Origin: DAOUMF01 sp034408935
GTDB lineage: Bacteria > Chloroflexota > Dehalococcoidia > SM23-28-2 > RBG-16-64-32
Assembly: GCA_034408935.1 (NCBI GenBank)
Contig: DAOUMV010000021.1
Location: 62,001 to 126,000 of the forward strand
Length of the DNA stretch: 64,000 bases
Reading direction: 5' to 3'
The notes under the pieces are model-generated. The model had not been told where the DNA came from. It worked only from the letters and a program-made list of their open reading frames with translations, and did not search any database. A program made the position numbers and the translations under genes. The first letter of the stretch is position 1, and each line of letters opens with the position of its first letter. Shown here in pieces: positions 8,340 through 14,420 of this stretch.

Positions 8340-8785
8340 CGGTCTGCCTGCCTCTCTCTGGACAGCGTCCCGGCCGGTGATTCGACGGGGCGAGCCGCCA
8401 CCACAGTCACCGACACCTCCCGCTCGCGGGGGCCGTCGAACTCCGCGAAGAACACCGCCTGCCATCGCCCCAGGGCCAGCCGGCCCCCGGCCACCGGCGC
8501 CGCCGCCGACTGCCCGACGAGGCTCGACTTGATGTGGGCGTGGGCGTTCCCCTCGAAGTGATGGTATGTGCCGTTACTGGGCGCCAGCGCCTCCAGCTTC
8601 TCCAGCAGGTCACGCCCCACATCGGGGTCGGCGTTTTCGTTGATAATTAGCCCCGCTGTCGTGTGGGTCACGAACATGTGGCAGATGCCATCCTCCACGC
8701 CCGACTGTCGTACGGCGTCAGCGACCTGCGCCGTGATGTCCTCCAGGCATTGGGGCGACCCGGTGCGCACACGTATCCGTTCCAT
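8336..8785 (-). CDS. yjbQ: YjbQ/UPF0047 family protein
   Basis: A 149-residue YjbQ family protein with the family marks HTTAGLIINENADPDV, NAHAHIKSSLVG and LGRWQAVFFAEFDGPR. The family has weak thiamine-phosphate synthase activity in E. coli, and this copy lies less than 300 bases from thiD, which supports a thiamine link. The start is ATG 8785, with GGAGG 8 bases upstream. It is the first gene of a three-gene operon and is divergent from thiD. Confidence 0.85.
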   Translation of the reverse strand: MERIRVRTGSPQCLEDITAQVADAVRQSGVEDGICHMFVTHTTAGLIINENADPDVGRDLLEKLEALAPSNGTYHHFEGNAHAHIKSSLVGQSAAAPVAGGRLALGRWQAVFFAEFDGPREREVSVTVVAARPVESPAGTLSRERQADR

Positions 8786-8855
8786 GATAGCTGCCTCCTT
8801 CGCCGACCCATTATAGCCACTTGGGACGGTGGCAGGGAGACCCATCTACCGGTGG

Positions 8856-8873
8856 GACAGGCTTCAGCCTGTC
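8856..8873. repeat. CTTCAG-centred hairpin repeat, copy 2
   Basis: GACAGGCT, TC, AGCCTGTC: perfect 8-bp arms around CTTCAG. It is the first of three such hairpins packed into the 290-base yjbQ-thiD spacer, which holds no gene. Confidence 0.6.
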
Positions 8874-8901
8874 GTGGGGCTAGCGCGGGTGAAGAATTGG
8901 A

Positions 8902-8921
8902 CCGCAGCCTGAAGGCTGCGG
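8902..8921. repeat. CTGAAG-centred hairpin repeat, copy 3
   Basis: CCGCAGCCT, GA, AGGCTGCGG: perfect 9-bp arms. This is the same centre as its neighbours, read on the other strand. Confidence 0.6.
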
Positions 8922-8968
8922 CATCGGCACCATGCCCGCAGGCGCATTCGCCCCGGGCGCAGTCCATG

Positions 8969-8988
8969 CCACACCCTTCAGGGTGTGG
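8969..8988. repeat. CTTCAG-centred hairpin repeat, copy 4
   Basis: CCACACCCT, TC, AGGGTGTGG: perfect 9-bp arms. It lies 88 bases upstream of thiD, so it could also influence the thiD leader. Confidence 0.6.
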
Positions 8989-9075
8989 TCGATCTATCTC
9001 AAGAAGCACCGATTTGCCAGACGCTATCGATGCCCCTTGACCCCTGGCCCGCCTCGCGGCTACGTTGGGTGTGCC

Positions 9076-9867
9076 ATGCCCACCGTCCTTACCATCGCCG
9101 GCTCTGATTCAAGCGCCGGGGCCGGCATCCAGGCTGACCTCAAGACCTTCGCCGCACTCGGTGTCTACGGCACCTCCGTCATCACCGCCGTCACCGCTCA
9201 GAACACCTTGGGCGTCACCGCCGTCCATGAGATGCCGCCGCCAACGGTGGCCGCCCAGATCGATGCGGTGGTGACGGACATCCGGCCGGATGCCGTCAAG
9301 ACGGGCATGCTTGCCAGCGCCTCCATCGTCGAGGTGGTCGCCGCCAGGCTGCGAGAGCACGGCCTGCCCAACGTGGTGGTGGACCCCGTAATGGTGGCCA
9401 AGAGCGGCGACCGCCTGCTGCACGACGACGCCGTCGCCGCCCTCCGCGATCTTCTGCTCCCCCTGTGCGCCGTCGTCACTCCCAACGTGCCCGAAGCCGA
9501 GGTTCTGTCCGGCCGCCAAATCGCCTCCGATGACGATGTCCGCGGGGCCGCCGAGGAGATCGTGGGCTTGGGCGCGGGCGCTGTTGTGGTGAAGGGCGGC
9601 CACCGAGAGGGGGCGGAAGCCGTGGATGTCCTCTACGACGGCGAGTCCTTCCGGGAGTACTCGGCCCCCCGCATCGACACCACATCCACCCACGGCACCG
9701 GCTGCACCTTCGCCTCCGCCATCGCCGCCTACCTGGCTCGCGGCGAGCCCCTCGCCGACGCCGTGGGCCGCGCCAAGGAGTACCTGACGGAGGCGCTGCG
9801 CCGCGCTTACCCCATCGGCGGCGGCCACGGCCCCGTCCACCACTTCCACCATTGGTGGAAGGAGTAA
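9076..9867 (+). CDS. thiD: Hydroxymethylpyrimidine (phosphate) kinase ThiD
   Basis: A 263-residue ribokinase-fold kinase that phosphorylates HMP and HMP-P to supply the pyrimidine half of thiamine. TIAGSDSSAGAGIQADLKTF at the N-terminus and THGTGCTFASAI (GTGC at 207-210) near the C-terminus are diagnostic. The ATG at 9076 matches family N-termini; upstream codons read into hairpin repeats. Its last 12 codons (GPVHHFHHWWKE) recur as a second, slightly different tail at 10501-10542, beyond an inserted gene. It is unlinked to the thiC operon by about 5 kb of accessory DNA. Confidence 0.93.
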   Translation: MPTVLTIAGSDSSAGAGIQADLKTFAALGVYGTSVITAVTAQNTLGVTAVHEMPPPTVAAQIDAVVTDIRPDAVKTGMLASASIVEVVAARLREHGLPNVVVDPVMVAKSGDRLLHDDAVAALRDLLLPLCAVVTPNVPEAEVLSGRQIASDDDVRGAAEEIVGLGAGAVVVKGGHREGAEAVDVLYDGESFREYSAPRIDTTSTHGTGCTFASAIAAYLARGEPLADAVGRAKEYLTEALRRAYPIGGGHGPVHHFHHWWKE

Positions 9868-9868
9868 G
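9827..9868 (+). repeat. thiD-tail direct repeat, left copy
   Basis: A 42-base segment covering the last 13 codons of thiD including the stop. It matches 10501-10542 at 38 of 42 positions, and all four differences are transitions. Confidence 0.8.
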
Positions 9869-9885
9869 GGCGAGGTGTTGGCGCA

Positions 9886-10494
9886 ATGATAGAGGTGACC
9901 GTCGACGATACCTCGTGGGTTGACTACGCGACTCTAGTTCTAACTGCTTTGCTGGTCGTCGGAGCATTCGTGGCGGCCTGGCAAGTAAACCGTCAGATAA
10001 GGCAGGGAGAGCGGCAGCATAGCGAACAATTGCGGGCCTCCCTGCGGCCTCTCGTGGTAGTTCCGCATGCGGAGGCTATTACCACAGACCCACGCATACC
10101 GCCACACCAGAACTTCAAGGCATGGATCCAGAACATTGGAGTCGGTCCCGCTCTGCAGCTTGAGATACTTGGGTGGGTGAGGATCCCCTCGCATGGTTGG
10201 GATGAACCAGCTCAAAGGGTGGCCGAAATCGAGAGGCTGAAGTCGGAAGCCGACATCGAAAAGCCGGAGCTGCAGGGACGTTTCGGAAGCATTTCGTGTG
10301 GAGAGTCACCAAGGGCCGGGTTTCTCGTCCCGCAGGCTGAACTGACGGCCGATGACTACGCGGCCAAGGCTGGTGTTCTGATATACATTGCGATGTACAA
10401 GGACGTCTTCGAAAACGCGTTCCCCAGCAAGCCAAGAACGGAGTGGAAGTTGGGCCACATTGAAATCGCTGCGCCCGGAACGTGGGGCACCTGA
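9886..10494 (+). CDS. Membrane-anchored hypothetical protein inserted behind thiD
   Basis: A 202-residue protein of no family I recognise. Residues 15-33 form one transmembrane helix, followed by a charged segment rich in Gln/Arg (about 34-50, possible coiled coil) and a soluble domain of about 140 residues. Base and codon use are less GC-biased than thiD, suggesting transfer. The start ATG has only a weak GAGGTG upstream. It is bracketed by two copies of the thiD tail. This one-helix-plus-sensor layout is common in small accessory genes, but I assign no role. Confidence 0.6.
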   Translation: MIEVTVDDTSWVDYATLVLTALLVVGAFVAAWQVNRQIRQGERQHSEQLRASLRPLVVVPHAEAITTDPRIPPHQNFKAWIQNIGVGPALQLEILGWVRIPSHGWDEPAQRVAEIERLKSEADIEKPELQGRFGSISCGESPRAGFLVPQAELTADDYAAKAGVLIYIAMYKDVFENAFPSKPRTEWKLGHIEIAAPGTWGT

Positions 10495-10500
10495 ATATGC

Positions 10501-10542
10501 ACGGCCCCGTCCACCACTTCTACCGCTGGTGGGAGGAGTAAG
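10501..10542 (+). repeat. thiD: Displaced second thiD tail
   Basis: It reads GPVHHFYRWWEE then TAA, a coherent ThiD C-terminus that differs from the tail in use (GPVHHFHHWWKE). It begins 6 bases after the stop of the inserted gene. It looks like the original end of thiD, pushed downstream when the element arrived with its own tail, or the remnant of a second thiD copy. Confidence 0.7.
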
Positions 10543-10550
10543 CCCGGCGT

Positions 10551-10586
10551 CGCCAAAAAGGAGCGGCGCCCGAAGAGTCGGGCGCC
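10551..10586 (-). terminator. Rho-independent terminator of the candidate sRNA
   Basis: A 9-bp GC-rich stem with a 4-base loop (10565-10586) is followed on the minus strand by GCTCC and then TTTTT. On the plus strand it lies 22 bases past the second thiD tail and could also stop thiD-side transcription, but the T-run is on the minus side. Confidence 0.6.
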
Positions 10587-10640
10587 GGTCTCACCGCCGC
10601 TGTGGCCTTTGTCGGCTGCTGGAGGAAGCGATGCTTTCCG
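10551..10640 (-). ncRNA. Candidate small RNA, about 90 nt
   Basis: On the minus strand a promoter (10647-10676) is followed by about 90 bases without any ATG, ending in a hairpin (GGCGCCCGA, loop CTCT, TCGGGCGCC at 10565-10586) and a run of five T (10555-10559). A second internal stem, GGAA-A-GC/GCTTCC, lies near its 5' end. The layout matches the neighbouring peptide-coding unit 10839-11114 but with no start codon, so a regulatory RNA is the simplest reading. The exact start is predicted, not measured. Confidence 0.5.
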
Positions 10641-10646
10641 TCTACC

Positions 10647-10676
10647 AGCGTAGCCCCCGCCGCTGTAAGGGGTCAA
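10647..10676 (-). promoter_or_regulatory. Promoter of sRNA unit
   Basis: Minus strand TTGACC (10676-10671), an 18-base spacer, then TACGCT (10652-10647). The same spacing from an upstream repeat array is kept in the sister unit at 11048-11076. Confidence 0.5.
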
Positions 10677-10681
10677 CCGTT

Positions 10682-10714
10682 TCTTAACGAACGCACGGTT
10701 GAGACTCGGTTAAC
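10682..10714 (-). promoter_or_regulatory. Pho-box-like array of 11-bp direct repeats, unit 1
   Basis: Read on the minus strand: GTTAACCGAGT, CTCAACCGTGC, GTTCGTTAAGA. These are three consecutive 11-mers, five bases upstream of the -35. The 11-base period and GTTxACC core match the direct-repeat units of PhoP/PhoB-type response regulators (known in Streptomyces and Bacillus). The regulator is not in the window. The OmpR-family gene at 26507 lacks a phosphoacceptor but could be tested. Confidence 0.5.
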
Positions 10715-10770
10715 AGGAGATGGGACACGCCCCGGACCGGCCGTCCGCGGGCGGCGGCAGTGCCCCTGAC

Positions 10771-10795
10771 CTGTCTTGAGCGAAGTCGAAGGGCC
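10771..10795. repeat. REP-like element (GAGCGAAGTCGAAGGGCC), copy 1
   Basis: CTTGAGCGAAGTCGAAGGGCC belongs to a class of short extragenic repeats common in GC-rich genomes. A second copy with a shorter core occurs at 11123-11147. Each copy lies just upstream of one of the two Pho-box-like units, so the repeat is part of the duplicated module. Confidence 0.5.
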
Positions 10796-10838
10796 GGTCC
10801 CGAACGGCGAGGGACCATCCCCCTGCCGTCGCTTCCCA

Positions 10839-10870
10839 CCCAAAGAAACAGCGCCCACCTGAGTGGGCGC
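10839..10870 (-). terminator. Rho-independent terminator of the small-peptide unit
   Basis: GCGCCCAC/GTGGGCGC stem (10851-10858 with 10863-10870) with a 4-base loop, followed on the minus strand by TGTTTCTTTGG. It ends the transcript that begins at 11041 or so. Confidence 0.6.
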
Positions 10871-10922
10871 CGCCCTCGTTGTCGCCGCTACTTCTGGCGG
10901 GGACTGGAAAGGAGGAGCAATC

Positions 10923-11018
10923 TCAGAGCCAGGTGATCCCCGTGCCTCCGCTGGAGAGAACGAGGCTGGACACCGTCAGCGCTGTTAGGATTAGCAGTGC
11001 GGTCATCGTTGCGATCAT
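10923..11018 (-). CDS. 31-residue single-helix membrane peptide
   Basis: ATG at 11018 with GGGAGGA 7 bases upstream opens a 31-codon frame ending in TGA. The sequence runs MIATMTALLILTALTVSS then LVLSSGGTGITWL: one hydrophobic helix and a short polar end. Promoter, repeat array, ribosome site and terminator are all in order around it, which argues strongly for a real gene despite the size. No charged residues are present at all. A role as a small membrane regulator or toxin-like peptide is possible but not shown. Confidence 0.6.
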   Translation of the reverse strand: MIATMTALLILTALTVSSLVLSSGGTGITWL

Positions 11019-11047
11019 TTCAGATCCTCCCTTTTGGGCTCGATTCC

Positions 11048-11076
11048 AGGCTATCGCCTGTCCCGTAGGACGTCAA
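11048..11076 (-). promoter_or_regulatory. Promoter of the small-peptide unit
   Basis: Minus strand TTGACG (11076-11071), a 17-base spacer, TAGCCT (11053-11048). The leader to the ATG is about 23 bases and contains the ribosome site. Confidence 0.5.
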
Positions 11077-11081
11077 CGGCT

Positions 11082-11114
11082 TCATTACGAACGCAGGGTT
11101 GAGATTCGGTTAAC
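11082..11114 (-). promoter_or_regulatory. Pho-box-like array of 11-bp direct repeats, unit 2
   Basis: Minus strand: GTTAACCGAAT, CTCAACCCTGC, GTTCGTAATGA. It has the same three 11-mers as unit 1 with few changes, again five bases from the -35. Conservation of the array and spacing while the transcribed parts differ points to a selected binding site. Confidence 0.55.
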
Positions 11115-11122
11115 GACCCCCG

Positions 11123-11147
11123 CTCACCCTGAGCCCGTCGAAGGGCC
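11123..11147. repeat. REP-like element, copy 2
   Basis: CACCCTGAGCCCGTCGAAGGGCC, related to 10771-10795. It lies 8 bases from the second Pho-box-like array. Confidence 0.5.
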
Positions 11148-11186
11148 TGCCCCGAGCCAGCCGCTGCTGGGAGCCCCCTCCCCTGC

Positions 11187-11576
11187 CTACGGGTCCCACA
11201 CGGTCAGGGCGATCAACGTCACCGCCAGCACTGTCCCCGCCACGACCAGCCCAATCGTCGCGATCGTGAGCGCGCCCCTGCCACGCCGAAGGGGCGCACC
11301 CTCCTGCCCTGAGCGAGCGTCCCCTTCGCTGGCCTCGTCTTTGCCTTTTCGACTGAACGGCCGGGGGAGAAGACGTTGGCCCCGCGCCAGCATCCTCCTC
11401 CGCAGCCTTCTCGCCCACTCCAGTTCGGTGGACAGCAGGCCCAGGCCGGCCAGGATCGCCACCACGCCGCCCGGAAGCATCGGCAGCGCGGAGAGAACCA
11501 CGCCGATGGCCAGTAGCAAGAAGCCTATTACGAGGGTAGCGAGTCGGCGTACCTGACGCATCGGTCGTGCCGTCAT
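11187..11576 (-). CDS. PGPGW-type two-helix membrane protein
   Basis: A 129-residue protein with two hydrophobic segments near the N-terminus (about 10-28 and 36-50, joined by SALPMLPGGV) and one at the C-terminus. The LPGGVVAILAGLGLLSTELEWARR block matches the PGPGW family of small membrane proteins of unknown function. The middle is charged and low in complexity. I use ATG 11576; an upstream start at 11600 is possible. It lies upstream of, and in the same direction as, the small-peptide unit, whose box begins about 70 bases past this gene's stop. Confidence 0.65.
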   Translation of the reverse strand: MTARPMRQVRRLATLVIGFLLLAIGVVLSALPMLPGGVVAILAGLGLLSTELEWARRLRRRMLARGQRLLPRPFSRKGKDEASEGDARSGQEGAPLRRGRGALTIATIGLVVAGTVLAVTLIALTVWDP

Positions 11577-11717
11577 TATGCCACGTGCCGCTCCCCGCAC
11601 GCGGACTCGAGCCCGTCTGCCGCACGCGATCCTTCCCCACCCGCAAGCCCGCCGCGAAGCGTAGACGCTAACCTGGCCCTTGCGCTAAACCGTCAGACGT
11701 GGCAGCATTGCGGGGCC

Positions 11718-12311
11718 GTGAAACTCGTTCAAGTGGACGTTCTCATCAGCGCTGGAAACTGGCCCGCCTCTGAGGAGTGGGTCACAATCCAGCGCGACAT
11801 GTCCGCAGCAGTGAACGCGATCAAGTGGCCGCCTGGCAGCCAGAGCTTCACGATCTGTGCGGATACCGGCAGGGGAAGAGGGGAAGGCAACGGCGTCAAA
11901 CCCATCAAGGACGCGTGCATGATTGCCCTGACCTATATGGGTTGGTCCACGGATGAGCGCCACAATCCGATGAGGATGGATGCCGTCAAGCCCCTCGTTG
12001 ATGGCAGGTTATTCGCCTTGGAATGGGAAACCGGCAATATCTCATCCAGTCACCGTGCGATCAACCGCATCTTGCTAGGTCATCAGAGAGGCCTCGTGCG
12101 CGGTGGGGTCCTCATCGTGCCCACGCGAGCCATGTATAGATATCTTACAGACCGGGTGGGAAACCTGGATGAACTACTGCCCTATTACTCCCTTTGGAGA
12201 GCCTACGCGTGGGATGATGGCGTGTTGGCCATCGCGGCTGTCGAGCACGACGCTACGAGCCGCGATGTGGAGAGGATACGAAAGGGAACTGACGGTAGAG
12301 CCCTAGTCTAG
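11718..12311 (+). CDS. Type II restriction endonuclease, BamHI/BglII-like
   Basis: A 197-residue predicted nuclease. The block DGRLFALEWETGNISSSH (from residue 96) holds Asp96 and the ExE pair Glu102/Glu104, in the style of the BamHI active site, and is followed by GGVLIVPTRAMYRYLTDRVGN. The family call is from remembered pattern, not a search. The GTG start has no strong ribosome site. Its stop overlaps that of the convergent methyltransferase within CTAG. Pairing with a methyltransferase is the best support. A GATC-centred target of the GGATCC/AGATCT type is a guess. Confidence 0.7.
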   Translation: MKLVQVDVLISAGNWPASEEWVTIQRDMSAAVNAIKWPPGSQSFTICADTGRGRGEGNGVKPIKDACMIALTYMGWSTDERHNPMRMDAVKPLVDGRLFALEWETGNISSSHRAINRILLGHQRGLVRGGVLIVPTRAMYRYLTDRVGNLDELLPYYSLWRAYAWDDGVLAIAAVEHDATSRDVERIRKGTDGRALV

Positions 12312-13609
12312 GTCTTTCGCAGGAACAAGATATGCTCGTCACGCATCACGTTGGCGAGCCCAGTGATCTGCCTCACCATTCGCTTCGCCAACTGGAGGCC
12401 GACCGCAGAGCCCAAATTGACGAGCCGGTGTTCGATGCTCACCTGCTCGGCATCCGATGTTCGCAGAATCGACTTCAGCTGACTCGTGTTCGAGCCAACA
12501 ACAATGACGCAGAGTCGTCCCGGCCGCAGGACTCTGTGGCATTCCCCAATCACCGCGCGCATGTCATCAAAGTAGAGATCAACCCGCTGGCGGCGCTTCT
12601 CGCCACGCAGCCCCACCATCTGAGATCGCAGTTCTCCCACATCCTCACCGAGGAAATCAAGGTGCAGGAGATCGTTCTCAATGTAGTCGACCGCGAAGCT
12701 GTAGGGGGGAGAGAACACGATGCCGTCGATGGATTCCGACGGCAGAGGAAGCTCTCGGGCGTCAGCCGTCTCAGCCAGTGCATCTCCAAGCTCGAGCCCC
12801 AGCTTGTCCCGTGCTTTGGCGAACTTGGCAATCGCTGCTGCGTATCGCGCCAAGATCTCTTGGAAGAGATTGCGATTGCTCCTATTGTTGGTCCGTGCCG
12901 CATACCCCCTGCTATCCAGATAGGCCAGAGTTACAAGTCGCCGTAGCCCATGCGGGAGCGACGGCGCTTTTCCGTTATCCAGGGCGCGCTGGAGGGCCAA
13001 CCACTCGGCTAGGATATCCTGGAGTTCGCGGCCCTGCAGGGACAACCCATCGAGCTTCGCCCTCGTCATCAGCGTGCAGAATGGGCTCAGATCATACGAT
13101 ATCGCGTTGATGCCCATCGTCGCCGCCTCGACCACTGTCGTCCCGCTGCCTCCCATCGGGTCAAGAACGGTCATCCCCGGCTTCAGTCCTATGACATTGA
13201 TCAAGGCCTTGATCATCTGGGGATGGAACTTTCCCCTGTAGGGAAACAGCCCGTGCGTTGCGTAGCCCGTCTTGAACTGATTGGTCTTGAAGAAGGACCT
13301 CAGCCGAAGGGACGACCGACTAGACACGGACAGAGGCGCGCCGCTGCAGAGTAGGAAGTGGTGGGTGATGCGGTCACCGACCCGCATGAAGTAAGCGCCT
13401 CGTTCGGCAAGGGCCGATTGATCCAACGTTGTGGCTTCCCCGAAGGCCAGTTGGAGTTCATAGACCTCGTTCAGTTGCGGTATGAGCTCCACCCCTCTGG
13501 GGAAGATGCTCTGAATGAAGTCCTCGAATGGCTCATCGGCGCCCCTATCTAGAGCAAGCGCGGATGCGTCCGAAAAGAGCGACAGCTGCGGGGTCGAGGT
13601 AGGCTGCAT
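12308..13609 (-). CDS. Site-specific DNA methyltransferase (probable N4-cytosine)
   Basis: A 433-residue amino-methyltransferase: SAM-binding DPMGGSGTTVVEA (motif I, from 150) comes before the catalytic SPPY (300-303). SPPY rather than DPPY is typical of N4-cytosine enzymes such as M.BamHI; N6-adenine activity is not excluded. About 140 residues lie between the two motifs, holding a target-recognition-like stretch. The start is ATG 13609 (MQPTSTPQ); the longer frame to 13819 reads into non-coding-like sequence. It forms a tail-to-tail restriction-modification pair with 11718-12311. Confidence 0.85.
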   Translation of the reverse strand: MQPTSTPQLSLFSDASALALDRGADEPFEDFIQSIFPRGVELIPQLNEVYELQLAFGEATTLDQSALAERGAYFMRVGDRITHHFLLCSGAPLSVSSRSSLRLRSFFKTNQFKTGYATHGLFPYRGKFHPQMIKALINVIGLKPGMTVLDPMGGSGTTVVEAATMGINAISYDLSPFCTLMTRAKLDGLSLQGRELQDILAEWLALQRALDNGKAPSLPHGLRRLVTLAYLDSRGYAARTNNRSNRNLFQEILARYAAAIAKFAKARDKLGLELGDALAETADARELPLPSESIDGIVFSPPYSFAVDYIENDLLHLDFLGEDVGELRSQMVGLRGEKRRQRVDLYFDDMRAVIGECHRVLRPGRLCVIVVGSNTSQLKSILRTSDAEQVSIEHRLVNLGSAVGLQLAKRMVRQITGLANVMRDEHILFLRKT

Positions 13610-13692
13610 TCGATCTGTGGTCCTCAGTGGCAGTCGGCCCGGTTGATTATAAAGTCGGTCCTGCGCTTGGGTAAACAAGCTGGCATGCTCTC

Positions 13693-14260
13693 GTGGTTTC
13701 GATTCTGCCCTTCTCCACGAAGAAGGACAAGCAGGGGCGTTCTGCGCGCAAGTGGGACACACCACACCGCCGTGGGGCCCCTCGCCGGCTGCTGCTCCCC
13801 CCTTTGACCTCCCGCCCACATCCGCTACCCTCTAACCGGAGGTTACCTGTGACCCCACCCCTGATCCGTCTGTGCCCAAGTCGCCTATCAAAGTCTGTCG
13901 CAGGCCCACAACATCCGCAACCCCCCTCTGTCACCCCCTCCCGGCCCCCGGAAACCCACTCCCCCAGATACGGGCCCGCCGCAACCTGCGCCCTCTCCAG
14001 ATACGTTACCCTTGATCGAACGTATCGCCCCCTATCTATGAACGTCGTTCAATCAACCAGATCCGATGCCATCACCCGCCGCGCCGGATACGCCCCGCCC
14101 CCACCGCGCGCGTTTTCCCCTCCGTTCCATCAAACCCCTTATCTGCCCGCCCCCGTTTCATCAATCCGCAGATACGGAAAACCCTTTGATCGTTCGCTGT
14201 CGCCGTCGCCCTCAGGTTGACGCCCCTCACCCCCGGTGCTACCCTGAACCTGCAACCGAA
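13693..14260. other. Purine-poor non-coding tract with repeated AGATACG/ATCCG words
   Basis: About 570 bases between the methyltransferase and the TPP riboswitch are strongly pyrimidine-biased on the plus strand. AGATACG or GGATACG occurs at about 13967, 14000, 14090 and 14171, and ATCCG several times. An inverted repeat GATACGTT/AACGTATC lies at 14000-14007 and 14019-14026. An open frame crosses it but reads as Pro/Ser/Arg-rich low-complexity, so I do not call a gene. It may be a long regulatory region or a decayed insert. Confidence 0.4.
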
Positions 14261-14267
14261 TATCCGA

Positions 14268-14356
14268 TGCGGGAGCTCGTGGCCACGGGCTGAGAGGGCG
14301 GCAGGACCAGCCGCCGACCGCCGGAACCTGATCTGGGTAATACCAGCGAAGGGAGA
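14268..14356 (+). promoter_or_regulatory. TPP (THI-box) riboswitch
   Basis: The aptamer core is clear: CGGGCTGAGAGGG (with CTGAGA at 14290-14295) and, after a variable P3 hairpin, AACCTGATCTGGGTAATACC and AGCGAAGGGA (14325-14354). This binds thiamine pyrophosphate and shuts off thiC and the genes behind it. An attenuator hairpin follows directly. Confidence 0.95.
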
Positions 14357-14372
14357 CCGCCTGACCTAAGGA

Positions 14373-14400
14373 GCCGCTGGTGACCCCAGCGGCATCTTCG
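14373..14400 (+). terminator. Attenuator hairpin of the riboswitch
   Basis: GCCGCTGG, TGACC, CCAGCGGC (14373-14393), then the T-rich ATCTTCGCTTCT. It lies between the aptamer and the thiC ribosome site (GGAAAGGAG at 14406-14414), as expected for transcription-level control, although the T-run is broken. Confidence 0.6.
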
Positions 14401-14420
14401 CTTCTGGAAAGGAGCACGGC

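Noticed and set aside
8336..8785. YjbQ as the main thiamine phosphate synthase of this genome.
   Set aside because: A complete ThiE with intact metal site is present at 20483; YjbQ activity is at best secondary.
13693..14220. 175-codon open frame in the purine-poor tract.
   Set aside because: Pro/Ser/Arg-rich, no domain, ends against the riboswitch; explained by base bias.
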